A DNA stretch of 64,000 nucleotides from Lachnospiraceae bacterium UBA7199 (lineage in GTDB: Bacteria; Bacillota; Clostridia; Lachnospirales; Lachnospiraceae), in NCBI GenBank assembly GCA_002490775.1, contig DKUR01000054.1:1-64000 (forward strand), written 5' to 3'. The notes under the pieces are model-generated. The model was not told where the DNA came from. It ran no database searches and saw only the letters and a program-made list of their open reading frames with translations. A program made the position numbers and the translations under genes. Below are positions 45,632 to 54,632 of the stretch, one piece after another (position 1 is the first letter of the stretch; each line of letters begins with the position of its first letter).

Positions 45632-46606
45632 TTATACTGTTTTATCAACAAGCTTCAATGTATCATTTTTATAATAATATTGTAATAACTTAATTGGTTT
45701 ATTTTCAATTCGTTTTCGCTGAGAAACATATTGCACTACATCTTCGGAATACGATTTAGCTATGGCTGTAGTTCTTACCATATTAGAATCACCGGAAACT
45801 TTTTTCTGTAAAAACCATGATTCATAACTAATCAATTGTTTTAGAGCATCCTCATTAAATTCATCTCGTTTTACTTCAATAATATCATATGAAACAATCT
45901 CTCCTGCTAACAACGGATTTTCAAAGATAAGCAAAAAATCCATCTCTTTACCCAGATTTGTTGGGACATAACATAAATAATCAGAATAATTTCCGAATAT
46001 ATCTGTATATGATCCTTTAGCAAATTCCGCATGCAATAATGCCATAATCGTAAATTCATATTTGGGATTATTACTTTGAAAATGAAGATTATCAGTGATA
46101 TTAAATGGACGATATGGGTATGGTTGCATTATTATCCCTTTTTTCCCCGTAAATGGATTTAATTTCATAAATTCTTTTAATAATACATTGAATTCTCCAT
46201 TTGATATTGAAAACATTGAATTAGTACCTGTTGATCTTTCCAATGCCCAAGTCCATATCTTCCCCATATTACGTAAATCGTTGATATCATCCAGTTTCAA
46301 TTCATTTTTAAAATTATATTGTGACCATTTAATCCTGCATCTAAATGGGTACAATCTATCTTGCCATATAGGTGTTTCTTCATAAAATGGGCATCCATCA
46401 ACCTGCCAAACTCCTCGTAATAATTTTGACTTAATCACATACATTAGAACATAATCATTTTCTTTAATTCCGGCTAGCCTTGATAATAAGCCATCAACCA
46501 CATTATCGTGACGCTGCCCATCCTTTGCTTCCGGCAATGCAACGATACCTTTTTCAACACACACCTTATAATTTTCTTCTGATACAGTAAAAATATGTAC
46601 AGCCAT
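45632..46606 (-). CDS. EVE-like domain fused to PD-(D/E)XK nuclease domain (putative restriction/defence protein)
   Basis: 324 residues. The first half (KENDYVLMYVIKSKLLRGVWQVDG, then PIWQDRLYPFRCRIKW) has the pattern of EVE/PUA-like modules that read modified bases. The second half shows MDFLLIF (Asp223), IIEVKRDEF (Glu244, Lys246) and ALKQLISY (Gln257), matching a PD-(D/E)XK nuclease of NucS/Mrr-like pattern. ATG at 46606 follows GAGGAGAG. An EVE sensor fused to a nuclease is the logic of type IV restriction systems that cut modified phage DNA. Assignment from motifs by eye; not tested. Confidence 0.6.
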   Translation of the reverse strand: MAVHIFTVSEENYKVCVEKGIVALPEAKDGQRHDNVVDGLLSRLAGIKENDYVLMYVIKSKLLRGVWQVDGCPFYEETPIWQDRLYPFRCRIKWSQYNFKNELKLDDINDLRNMGKIWTWALERSTGTNSMFSISNGEFNVLLKEFMKLNPFTGKKGIIMQPYPYRPFNITDNLHFQSNNPKYEFTIMALLHAEFAKGSYTDIFGNYSDYLCYVPTNLGKEMDFLLIFENPLLAGEIVSYDIIEVKRDEFNEDALKQLISYESWFLQKKVSGDSNMVRTTAIAKSYSEDVVQYVSQRKRIENKPIKLLQYYYKNDTLKLVDKTV

Positions 46607-46993
46607 ATAACTCTCCTCATTAATTTTATTCTTCGGTAAAGGAAATTTAAATCATTCTTCAAAACAGCATAAAATACTTGCCCCTCCCTACTTTATATGG
46701 ATATAACTTAAATATATCAACATGTAGACGTTGTTTACTTCCTACTGATTATACCAAGCCTCATTGAAAATATCTATATATTGCGTAAATAGAGTGAAAT
46801 AAATTATTTTTAGGTACATATTGGGCTTTTATATGTATTTTACCTGTCTATGCATTTCAATCAGGTAAAAGTGCATCCTAATCAAATAAGTATTACATAA
46901 TAAAAAAAGTTTGATACAATACAAACAGACTCGTAATTAAAAAAGCCAGATTCTGACTTGAGTGCATGCCCAAGCGGGCAGATGGGAGTAAAA
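46607..46993. promoter_or_regulatory. Divergent intergenic region with a 9-bp inverted repeat and promoter
   Basis: AT-rich gap between the minus-strand nuclease gene and the plus-strand LytTR operon. TTTTACCTG (46838-46846) and CAGGTAAAA (46862-46870) form a perfect inverted repeat with a 15-base spacer. TACAAT at 46915-46920, with ATTACA 17 bases before it, is a plausible promoter for the LytTR operon, placing the repeat about 70 bases upstream of transcription start. No gene is supported in the gap. Confidence 0.45.
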
Positions 46994-47437
46994 ATGAAGC
47001 TGACAATGAACAGAATCGCCCAGGGGGAGGACGAGGTGATTATTAAATATCGGGAAATGAATGAGCGGATTGAGACGATTGCCGGTATCGTTCAGGGGAA
47101 TGGTTATAAAATATGTGCATATGAAAAGGGGCAGATGTATTTGGTTTTGCCGGAGCATATTTATTATCTGGAAAGCGTGGATGGAATTACTTTTGCCTAT
47201 TTAAAGGATAAGGTATGCAGAGTACAGATGAGTCTTTTAGAGGCGGCGGCCTGTTATGCAGACAGGGGGTTCTTTCGGTGTGCCAAGTCTATGGTGATTA
47301 ATATTTACAGAATTGAGCATTTAAAAAGCGAGCCTGGAAACCGCATTCTTGCAACAATGGAAAATGGAGAAAAGGTAATAATCTCCAGAAAATACGCGAA
47401 AGGACTGCGGCAGATTTTAAAGGGAGGTGAAGAGTAA
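46994..47437 (+). CDS. Stand-alone LytTR DNA-binding regulator
   Basis: 147 residues from the ATG at 46994 (GGGAGT upstream). Only the LytTR domain is present (IYYLESVDGITFAYL, FFRCAKSMVINIYRIEHLKSEPGNRI), with a short N-terminal extension and no receiver. Regulators of this kind, paired with a DUF3021-type membrane protein as here, form simple LytTR regulatory systems in which the membrane partner restrains the DNA-binding protein. It heads an exporter operon. Confidence 0.9.
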   Translation: MKLTMNRIAQGEDEVIIKYREMNERIETIAGIVQGNGYKICAYEKGQMYLVLPEHIYYLESVDGITFAYLKDKVCRVQMSLLEAAACYADRGFFRCAKSMVINIYRIEHLKSEPGNRILATMENGEKVIISRKYAKGLRQILKGGEE

Positions 47438-47438
47438 G

Positions 47439-47903
47439 ATGGCGAAAAGTTTTAAAGAAAAATTTAAAACATGGTTAAGTGCCGAGGTCGAAATTGAGTA
47501 TAAGGCATGTATTTATTTTGGATGCATTTTAGCATTTGCCTGTTGTTACAATTTATGGAGAGGCACTAACTATGTGAATATTTTTCATATGCTGGAAATG
47601 ATATTTACAGCTTATATAGTATGCTATCTTCAGGTTTATTTTTTTCATAATTTTGATGAGGCGGAGAAAATTGATGGCAGCAGCATTTTAGGCGCAGCAT
47701 TGTGCACAGGTATTTACACCGTGGTTTCCTGGCTGTTTAACTGGTTTGAAAGAAACTTAATAGCAGAAATTTTGTTTTCAGGTTACATGCTTTTACTGTT
47801 TTTCAGCATTTATCTGATTAACAAGATAAAAAGAATTGCTGATACAGAAAAATTAAATGGGATGCTGGAAGAATTTAAGAAAGGAAAAGAGGATGAGCCA
47901 TAA
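47439..47903 (+). CDS. DUF3021-type membrane protein, partner of the LytTR regulator
   Basis: 154 residues from the ATG at 47439, with GGGAGGTG upstream. Four hydrophobic segments and a cytoplasmic C-terminal coiled stretch (KIKRIADTEKLNGMLEEFKKG) fit DUF3021 proteins, which occur almost always beside a LytTR gene. In such LytTR regulatory systems the membrane protein acts as an inhibitor of its regulator. One base separates it from the regulator's stop, and the ABC ATPase gene starts inside its last codons. Confidence 0.85.
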   Translation: MAKSFKEKFKTWLSAEVEIEYKACIYFGCILAFACCYNLWRGTNYVNIFHMLEMIFTAYIVCYLQVYFFHNFDEAEKIDGSSILGAALCTGIYTVVSWLFNWFERNLIAEILFSGYMLLLFFSIYLINKIKRIADTEKLNGMLEEFKKGKEDEP

Positions 47904-48765
47904 AGAAATAAAAAATGCAATTGAAATAAAAAACCTTACCAAAACCTACGGAAAGAAAAGAGGGGTTGATCATATTTCCCTATCGGTGGAGGAAGGGGAT
48001 ATTTTTGGATTTTTGGGGCCTAATGGTGCGGGAAAATCAACCACTATAAGAAGTATGTTAGGGCTGCTTCGGTTTCAGAAAGGAGAAATCAGGCTTTTGC
48101 AGATGGATACAGCAAAGCAGCAGAAGGAAATTTTAAAACAGGTGGGCTATATGCCTTCAGAAGCCGCATTTTATCCATCCATGAGGGCAAAAGAAGTGAT
48201 AAAGTTTGCTGCTGCGGCAAGGAATATGGACTGTGCTAAAGAGGCAGAAAAACTCTGCCGGATTCTGGAAGTGGATGGGGAAAAGAAAATAGAAGAGCTG
48301 TCGCTGGGAAATAGAAAAAAGATCAGCATTGTCTGTGCTATGCAGCATAAGCCTAAACTTCTTATCTTGGATGAACCAACCTCCGGTCTTGATCCGTTGA
48401 TGCAGGAGGCATTTTTTCAATTGCTTATGGAGTATAACGGACAGGGATGTACCTGCTTTCTATCCTCACATGTACTTTCGGAAGTGAAAAGCTACTGCAA
48501 AAACGCAGCAATCATAAAGGAAGGAAAAATCATAAAAACTGATACAGTAAGCAATTTATCCAAATCGAATATGCGCAGGGTATTTGTACGTGCAAATGGT
48601 CAGGAAAAGGAATTTGTATATACTGGCGATATGAAAGAACTGATTCACAAGCTGGATGGCATGGCGGTGGAGGATGTGCTGATCAACGAGCCTTCTTTGG
48701 AAGAACTTTTTATACATTATTATGAACAGGACGGGGAAGAGGAAAAAAAGGAGAGGAAGCAATGA
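47893..48765 (+). CDS. ABC-2-type transporter ATP-binding protein
   Basis: 290 residues. Walker A GPNGAGKST, signature LSLGNRKKISIVCAMQ and Walker B LLILDEPTSGLDP are present; the YMPSEAAFYPSM segment is typical of the CcmA/NatA-like group for drugs, antibiotics or sodium. The C-terminal 90 residues form the usual accessory domain. It overlaps the previous gene by 11 bases and the permease gene by 4 bases. Confidence 0.92.
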   Translation: MSHKEIKNAIEIKNLTKTYGKKRGVDHISLSVEEGDIFGFLGPNGAGKSTTIRSMLGLLRFQKGEIRLLQMDTAKQQKEILKQVGYMPSEAAFYPSMRAKEVIKFAAAARNMDCAKEAEKLCRILEVDGEKKIEELSLGNRKKISIVCAMQHKPKLLILDEPTSGLDPLMQEAFFQLLMEYNGQGCTCFLSSHVLSEVKSYCKNAAIIKEGKIIKTDTVSNLSKSNMRRVFVRANGQEKEFVYTGDMKELIHKLDGMAVEDVLINEPSLEELFIHYYEQDGEEEKKERKQ

Positions 48766-49547
48766 CAATTTTAAAACACGAATTGAAAATGAATTTAAAA
48801 ATGCTGTTTATCTGGACGGTCTGCGTGGGAGCTTCCTGTTTAGGATGTATTTTATTATTTAACGGACTTAAGGAAAGCATGGAAGAGATGGCATCAGCCT
48901 ACGCGGAGATGGGCACCTTTTCTACTGCCCTTGGACTTGATAAAATGAGTGTCAGCACAATGGAAGGATTTTATGCCACAGAGGTTGCCATTATTTTTGC
49001 CATTGGAGGAGCAATGTTTGCTGCTATGGCAGGGGTAATCGCCTTATCAAAAGAGGAAGAAGGCCATACCGCAGAGTTTTTATACACTCTGCCGCTGTGC
49101 AGAATTTCTATTGTGTTCTGGAAATATTTATCGGTAGCTGTGCAGATTTTTTTATTTAATTTTGGGAGTTTTTGCTTATGTGCGGCCGGGTTTGCCTTAG
49201 CAGGAGAGGCACCTTCCGAAAAAGAACTGCTGCTTTTTCATGGGGCACAGCTTCTGATGCATTTGGAAATAGGCAGTGTATGTTTTCTGATATCCTCCTT
49301 AAGTAAAAGAAAGCAGACTGGTGCGGCATTAGGCTTTGTAGTCCTTTTGTATGTTGTAGATTTGATGTGCAGAATCGTGCCAGACATTGAAAATTTAAAG
49401 TACGTGACACCTTATTATTTTTCCAATGCAGCGGATATCTTCGTAAAAGAAAGCATAGATGGAACCATGCTTGGGAGTGCCTTTTGCGTTACGATTCTGG
49501 CAGCCGCTTTGGCAACAGTCATCTATCAAAAAAGAGATTTGTCATAA
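48762..49547 (+). CDS. ABC-2-type transporter permease
   Basis: 261 residues with six membrane segments. An N-terminal short segment is followed by TM1 (about 14-33), an extracytoplasmic loop, then five more helices. The hydrophilic loop KEEEGHTAEFLYTLPLCRISI after TM2 is characteristic of ABC-2 permeases and contacts the ATPase. ATGA overlap with the ATPase gene. Likely substrate class is hydrophobic or a peptide, under control of the LytTR/DUF3021 pair. Confidence 0.88.
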   Translation: MTILKHELKMNLKMLFIWTVCVGASCLGCILLFNGLKESMEEMASAYAEMGTFSTALGLDKMSVSTMEGFYATEVAIIFAIGGAMFAAMAGVIALSKEEEGHTAEFLYTLPLCRISIVFWKYLSVAVQIFLFNFGSFCLCAAGFALAGEAPSEKELLLFHGAQLLMHLEIGSVCFLISSLSKRKQTGAALGFVVLLYVVDLMCRIVPDIENLKYVTPYYFSNAADIFVKESIDGTMLGSAFCVTILAAALATVIYQKRDLS

Positions 49548-49628
49548 AAAAGTATATTTCTCATGAAAAAGAACATACTGAATTTAGAATTTTGCAGGAG
49601 TAAATGTAAAAGTATAAAGAGGTATGTG

Positions 49629-50693
49629 ATGGAGAAGTATTATGAAATAAGGCTGGAAAGTATTGGCGGCCTGGGCGCCAATTTATGCGGCAAAATGTTG
49701 GGAGAGCTGGGAATCAAATACTTAGGACGAAACAGTACCAGTTTTTCCAGTTACGGTTCGGAAAAAACAGGCACACCAGTGAAAGGCTATGTGCGTTATT
49801 GTGATAAGGAAAAGGAGATTAGAATCCATTCCCCTGTGATTCATCCTGATCTTTTGGCAGTTTTTCATCAGGCGCTTTTAAAGGATAAGGGGGTATGGGA
49901 AGGCTGTGATGAAAATACGGAGGTGATCGTCAGCATAGATGGCGGACAAATGGAAAAAGGACTAAAGATTCCTGTGCCTGTGAAAGCCTGTCATATAATA
50001 GATGCCCAGCAGATTGCAATCGAAACCCATTCACGGATCAATATGGTAATGCTGGGGGCAATCGGGAAGGTAATGGGATTTGCCAAGCTTTCAGATTTGA
50101 ACCAGATCTGCGAAGATGCATTAGGCAGTAAATATCCAGATGCCCTAAAGGGCAACCTTGAGGGCATCCGCAGAGGATTCGAGGAGGTCAGACAAAAGAC
50201 AATAGATAGCGGCGTAGAAAATCTCCAAAGTTTAAAAAGCAGGGATTCTTCCAGAGAATGGGGATATCTTACAGCGCCTGTAGGCGGAATCAATCCCAGA
50301 TTTGGAAGCAGTGTGGCGGCAGACCTTTCTCCCTCCAGACAAGGATATATTCCTGTTTTTATCAAGGAACGATGTATTAACTGCGGGTTGTGTGACTCCA
50401 CCTGTCCGGATATGGTATTTCAGTTCGCAAAAGGGAACTATAAAGGAAAAGAGATGATGGTAAATCAGGGACTGGATTATTATCATTGCAAAGGATGTTT
50501 AAGATGTGTTGATGTGTGCCCTGTTAATGCATTGGTACAGGGACTGGAAGCAGAGCATCCAAATAAAGAATATTTCCTTCCTAATCAGGATATCATACGA
50601 AAGCCGGAGTATTATATCAAAGCCGGAGCTGATGGCTATATTACTTCGGAATCTTATCTGACAGAAAAAAGAATGGAGGGTGGAGAAGTATGA
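49629..50693 (+). CDS. 2-oxoacid:ferredoxin oxidoreductase, fused gamma and delta (ferredoxin) subunit
   Basis: 354 residues from the ATG at 49629. Residues 1 to about 190 are the gamma (catalytic domain III) region, opening with ESIGGLGANLCGKMLGELG. The C-terminal part carries two [4Fe-4S] motifs, CINCGLCDSTCP and CKGCLRCVDVCP. It works with the next gene (ATGA overlap) as a two-polypeptide enzyme that oxidatively decarboxylates a 2-oxoacid and reduces ferredoxin. A more N-terminal in-frame TTG at 49563 has no supporting site. Confidence 0.88.
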   Translation: MEKYYEIRLESIGGLGANLCGKMLGELGIKYLGRNSTSFSSYGSEKTGTPVKGYVRYCDKEKEIRIHSPVIHPDLLAVFHQALLKDKGVWEGCDENTEVIVSIDGGQMEKGLKIPVPVKACHIIDAQQIAIETHSRINMVMLGAIGKVMGFAKLSDLNQICEDALGSKYPDALKGNLEGIRRGFEEVRQKTIDSGVENLQSLKSRDSSREWGYLTAPVGGINPRFGSSVAADLSPSRQGYIPVFIKERCINCGLCDSTCPDMVFQFAKGNYKGKEMMVNQGLDYYHCKGCLRCVDVCPVNALVQGLEAEHPNKEYFLPNQDIIRKPEYYIKAGADGYITSESYLTEKRMEGGEV

Positions 50694-52912
50694 GAGATCA
50701 GGTAGTTGAATTTGCAAGCGGAAATGAGATTGCAGCAATTGCAATTAAGCAGGTAGGCTATGATCTGATGGGATATTATCCTATTACCCCTTCCACGCAG
50801 ATTGCAGAAAATCTGGATATTATGAAGGCAAAGGGAGAAACGGACCTTATTATGATAGCAGCGGAAGGTGAGCACAGTGCGGCAGGAATATGTTATGGGG
50901 CGGCTGTAGGCGGAGGAAGAGTAATCAATGCAACCAGCGCCAATGGCCTTTTGTATGCCATTGAACAATTTCCTGTACAGTCGGGAACCAGATATCCGAT
51001 GGTAATGAATGTGGTGTGCAGAACTATATCAGGCCCTTTGTCCATTAAAGGAGATCACAGTGATATTATGTTTATGCTGGGTGCAGGCTGGCCTATTTTA
51101 TTTGCCCATACTGCGCAGGAAGTATATGACTTTAATTTAATTGCACTAAAGCTGGCAGAGGCGGTGCTGCTTCCGGTGGTGGTGGCTTATGATGGCTTTT
51201 TTACCAGTCATCAGAAACGGAAATGTTTACGGTTTAAAGAAGACCAGACAGTAAGGAAATTTTTAGGTCCCAAGAAAGAACTTTATCCTTTTCTTGATTT
51301 AGAACATCCTATTACGGTAGGCTCTTATATGAATGAACCGGACCTGATCAATAACAGGTATCAGCTCCATCTTGCAATGGAAAAAGCGGACAGGGTACTG
51401 CCGGAGCTGTTTGAGGAATATAAAGAATTATCCGGGCGTCTCTATGAAAAAGTAGAAAGCTATCAGGTGGAAGATGCAGAAATTATTTTCATTTTTCTCG
51501 GTTCTTCCTATGATACCTCACTGGAGGCCATAGATAACCTGCGCAGAAAGGGACAAAGGGCCGGAGCTGTCACACTTCACACATTAAGACCTTTTCCGGC
51601 AAAAGCTCTTTATGCTCTTTGTAAAAATGCAAAAGTTCTGCTTGTGGCAGACAGGCAGGACAGCTATGGCGCCGGAGGAGGCAACTTGTCTTTAGAGGTA
51701 CGTGCAGCCATGCAGAAGTATGGAAGTTCTGTAAGGATCAAAAGTCTGGTTTATGGTCTTGGAGGGAAGGACTTTTTTGTAGAAGATGCATTAAAAATGT
51801 ATGAGTGGGCTAAGAATCCTGATACCTCAGATTTTGAATATTATGGCGTGGAGCCGGGAGAAGATTCTGGGGAAAACAATTTTTATGAGCCTTTGACGGA
51901 AAAGGAAACAAAGTTAGGTATTACAAAGGCGGAAAAAACAGGAGATGGGGAGGTTATAGTGACAGGCGGAAATTTAAATGCGGTCACAGCCATGCCCAAA
52001 AGACTTGCTCCGGGGCATGGCGCCTGCCCAGGCTGCGGAATACCAGTGAATGTAAATCTTCTTTTGAAGGCCATAGAAGATCCGGTGGTTCTTTTGTTTC
52101 AGACGGGTTGTGGAATGATAGTAACCACTGCTTATCCCAGAACCAGCTTTAAGGTTCCCTACCTTCACAATTTATTTCAAAATGGTGCGGCTACTTTAAG
52201 CGGTGTAGCCGAAATCTGCTATCGAAAACAGGAAAAAGGAGAAATTCCTCCCGGAGATATTATTTTTATTATGGTAAGCGGAGATGGCGGTATGGATATT
52301 GGTATGGGCTCTGCCATAGGGACAGCTCTTCGGGGGCATCGGCTGATTCTATTTGAATACGATAATGGGGGGTATATGAATACGGGATATCAGCTTTCCT
52401 ATTCCACACCTAAGGGTGCCAGAAGTTCTACTTCCCACGTAGGAAAAAATCAGTATGGCAAAACTTTTTTCCACAAGGATATGCCTCAGATCATGGCAGC
52501 CACAGGAATTCCTTATGTGGCAACAATGGCGGAAAGTAATCCAATTGATTTCATTAAAAAAGCAGCCAAGGCGGCATATTATGCTAAAACAACGGGAACT
52601 GCCTATGTGAAGGCACTGTCGGCCTGCCCTTTAAACTGGAATGATTATCCATCTACGGAACGGAAGGTAATTGATGCGGCCGTAAACTGCTGTTATTTTC
52701 CGTTGTATGAAGTGGAAAAAGGAAAAACCACTTTAAATTATAATCCGGAAACGATGGGGAAGAAAATACCTGTGCTTGACTGGCTTTCCATGATGGGAAG
52801 AACAAAGCATCTGAAAAAGGATATTTATGGAGATATAGTAAAAGAGCTGCAGACAGAGGTGGATACAAGATTTGAACGCCTGAAGGAAAAGGCGGCAAAT
52901 CATATTTTGTAA
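50690..52912 (+). CDS. 2-oxoacid:ferredoxin oxidoreductase, fused alpha and beta subunits
   Basis: 740 residues. Residues 1 to about 390 are the alpha part (GYYPITPSTQIAE, AAEGEHSAAGICYGA, GPLSIKGDHSD). The remainder is the thiamine diphosphate-binding beta part: GHGACPGCGIPV and SGDGGMDIGMGSAIGTALRG, with NGGYMNTGYQLSYSTP. Alpha-beta fusion plus gamma-delta fusion gives a two-gene enzyme rather than the one-gene pyruvate form typical of Clostridia. The substrate may be pyruvate, 2-oxoisovalerate or another 2-oxoacid; sequence alone does not settle this. Confidence 0.9.
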   Translation: MRDQVVEFASGNEIAAIAIKQVGYDLMGYYPITPSTQIAENLDIMKAKGETDLIMIAAEGEHSAAGICYGAAVGGGRVINATSANGLLYAIEQFPVQSGTRYPMVMNVVCRTISGPLSIKGDHSDIMFMLGAGWPILFAHTAQEVYDFNLIALKLAEAVLLPVVVAYDGFFTSHQKRKCLRFKEDQTVRKFLGPKKELYPFLDLEHPITVGSYMNEPDLINNRYQLHLAMEKADRVLPELFEEYKELSGRLYEKVESYQVEDAEIIFIFLGSSYDTSLEAIDNLRRKGQRAGAVTLHTLRPFPAKALYALCKNAKVLLVADRQDSYGAGGGNLSLEVRAAMQKYGSSVRIKSLVYGLGGKDFFVEDALKMYEWAKNPDTSDFEYYGVEPGEDSGENNFYEPLTEKETKLGITKAEKTGDGEVIVTGGNLNAVTAMPKRLAPGHGACPGCGIPVNVNLLLKAIEDPVVLLFQTGCGMIVTTAYPRTSFKVPYLHNLFQNGAATLSGVAEICYRKQEKGEIPPGDIIFIMVSGDGGMDIGMGSAIGTALRGHRLILFEYDNGGYMNTGYQLSYSTPKGARSSTSHVGKNQYGKTFFHKDMPQIMAATGIPYVATMAESNPIDFIKKAAKAAYYAKTTGTAYVKALSACPLNWNDYPSTERKVIDAAVNCCYFPLYEVEKGKTTLNYNPETMGKKIPVLDWLSMMGRTKHLKKDIYGDIVKELQTEVDTRFERLKEKAANHIL

Positions 52913-52993
52913 GTAAAATGAGAAGCCTCAAAACAATATAATAATTTAGTTTCTGCAAGGAAATATTAACGGATGCAGGGAAAGGAAAAAAGT

Positions 52994-53374
52994 ATGAAAC
53001 CAGTATTTTTAAAGAAAGAGGAAGAAATTTTATTTTTAGTGGAAGGGAAGGAAGGCAATTTAAATAGCTGTACCTGCCAGGGATTTTCTATTTTAGACAG
53101 CAGCACGGCAGAGGGTGCCGGAGAAAAGCACCTGCCTGTGGTTGAAAAGGATGGAGATAAAATCACAGTGTCAGTGGGAAGTGTTTTTCATCCCATGACA
53201 CAGGAACACAGTATCGGATGGATTTATCTTGAAACCAAAAAAGGCGGACAGTTTGTGAAGCTAAGCCCGGATGACCAGCCAACAGCAGAATTTGTAGTGG
53301 CAAAGTCAGATGAGGCTGTGGCAGCGTATGCTTACTGCAATCTTCATGGGTTCTGGAAGACGGAAATTGGATAG
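52994..53374 (+). CDS. Superoxide reductase (neelaredoxin/desulfoferrodoxin type)
   Basis: 126 residues from the ATG at 52994. The iron ligands are in EKHLP, HPMTQEHSIGW and CNLHGFW, the Fe(His)4Cys centre II. The N-terminal cysteines of a desulforedoxin centre are missing, so it is of neelaredoxin kind. It reduces superoxide to hydrogen peroxide using rubredoxin as donor. Fits beside an oxygen-sensitive ferredoxin oxidoreductase; the rubredoxin-containing protein at 55665 could be the electron donor. Confidence 0.93.
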   Translation: MKPVFLKKEEEILFLVEGKEGNLNSCTCQGFSILDSSTAEGAGEKHLPVVEKDGDKITVSVGSVFHPMTQEHSIGWIYLETKKGGQFVKLSPDDQPTAEFVVAKSDEAVAAYAYCNLHGFWKTEIG

Positions 53375-53400
53375 CATAATTAATTTATTATATCTTTTTC

Positions 53401-53430
53401 AGGGCTGGCAAAGACCAGCCCTGCTTTTTT
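53401..53430 (+). terminator. Terminator of the superoxide reductase gene
   Basis: AGGGCTGG-CAAAGA-CCAGCCCT followed by GC and six T. Confidence 0.92.
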
Positions 53431-53674
53431 ATAAAATCCGGTCTGTACAGAACAGCTTTAGCTGAAATGACTTTATGATACAATATGTAGGATGCATGTG
53501 AAGAATATGATATATGAATATTCTTACAATTCACATATTCTCTAGAATAAGAATGACATTTTTGATATTTTATTGTACAATTGTTTTGGAAAATTGTCAG
53601 AGAACTTTGTAAAATATGTTAATGCAGGTGAAATAAAATATTAATGAAATAACTGCGAGATTTGGGGTGGAAAC
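53431..53674 (+). promoter_or_regulatory. AT-rich intergenic region with imperfect palindrome
   Basis: Between 53496 and 53540, ATGTGAAGAATAT and ATATTCTTACAATTCACAT form an interrupted palindrome that could be an operator or a cruciform. TACAAT-like sequences could be a promoter for the RhuM remnant. No gene supported. Confidence 0.3.
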
Positions 53675-54342
53675 ATGAAAGAATTCTCATTTTTACTGTA
53701 TACAGCAGAAGATAGTGATATAAAAATAAATGCCATTTTAAAAGATGAAACTATTTGGCTCTCCCAAAAAGGGATGGCAGACTTATTTGACGTTGAAGTG
53801 CCTGCAATTTCCAAACACCTTACAAATATTTTTGCGGAAGGTGAATTGTCGGAAGATGCAACTGTTTCCAAAATGGAAATAGTTCAGCAAGAAGGAAAAC
53901 GTCAGGTAAAACGTCAGGTTGAATACTATTCACTTGATGCTATTATTTCTGTCGGATATAGGGTTAATTCGAAAAAAGCGACACACTTTAGGATATGGGC
54001 AACCAAGGTTTTGAAGGAATATATGATAAAGGGTTTTGCCTTGGATGATGAAAGGCTGAAACTCGCCAGTTAGAAAGGGCAGTGACAGGTTATTTTGATT
54101 ACATAGAAGATTTGATTGATAGAGAAAATACATTCACTATGGAAGAATTTGCGTCTAGTGTTAATGAATTTTTGGCATTTCGTAGGTATGAGATATTGCC
54201 GGATAAGTGTAAGGGAAGAATTTCAAGGCAGGATGCTTGGAAGAAAGCACAAGCTGAGTATGACATTTTTAACAAAACACAAATCATTCATTCTGATTTT
54301 GATGAGATGATAAAAGAGGTACTTAGGAAAGATGCAGAATAG
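53675..54342 (+). pseudogene. RhuM-family protein, internally deleted and frameshifted
   Basis: The first frame (53675-54073) encodes the RhuM start: IWLSQKGMADLFDVEVPAISKHL, YYSLDAIISVGYRVNS and FRIWATKVLKEYMIKGFALDDERLK. Intact members run to about 330 residues. Here the protein stops at 54073, and the matching C-terminal part (QLERAVTGYFDYIEDLI to the stop at 54342) is in another frame, with the intervening section missing. Seen: frame change and short spacing. Inferred: a deletion that joined the ends out of frame. Such genes are common passengers of genomic islands. Confidence 0.75.
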
Positions 54343-54443
54343 AATGAGTAACACAAAGAATGGCAAATTCCATATTGTAAAAGATTATGGCAGATTGGTA
54401 AGACAAGTTATCCATTTAGTTTTATAGTAAGGCGGTAGTTTCA

Positions 54444-54617
54444 ATGGGTATGAAAAGGGTGGAAGAGCTGATAAAGCGGGAAATAGGTTTGAAAATAACT
54501 GGGTTCTTTGTGGTGGAAGGATATGCGACTTATAAATTAAAAGCATTGCAAGTGGCAGATAGGGAGAATAATTATCTGCTTTTAAACAGGGGAAGGCAGA
54601 TACAATTGTGCAGGTAA
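54444..54617 (+). CDS. 57-residue orphan reading frame, probable remnant
   Basis: Starts ATG at 54444 and contains VEELIKREIGLKITGFFVVEGYAT and ADRENNYLLLNRG. No strong ribosome binding site, no recognised family. It lies between the RhuM remnant and the radical SAM gene. May be a piece of a lost gene. Confidence 0.25.
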   Translation: MGMKRVEELIKREIGLKITGFFVVEGYATYKLKALQVADRENNYLLLNRGRQIQLCR

Positions 54618-54632
54618 GCAAGGAGATGGCAT

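Noticed and set aside
45553..45651. Minus-strand stretch reading IKQYKDIWVETKDEHLDNDESE
   Set aside because: Looks like a protein tail but has no start signal and overlaps the nuclease gene end; too short to call a gene, possibly a remnant.
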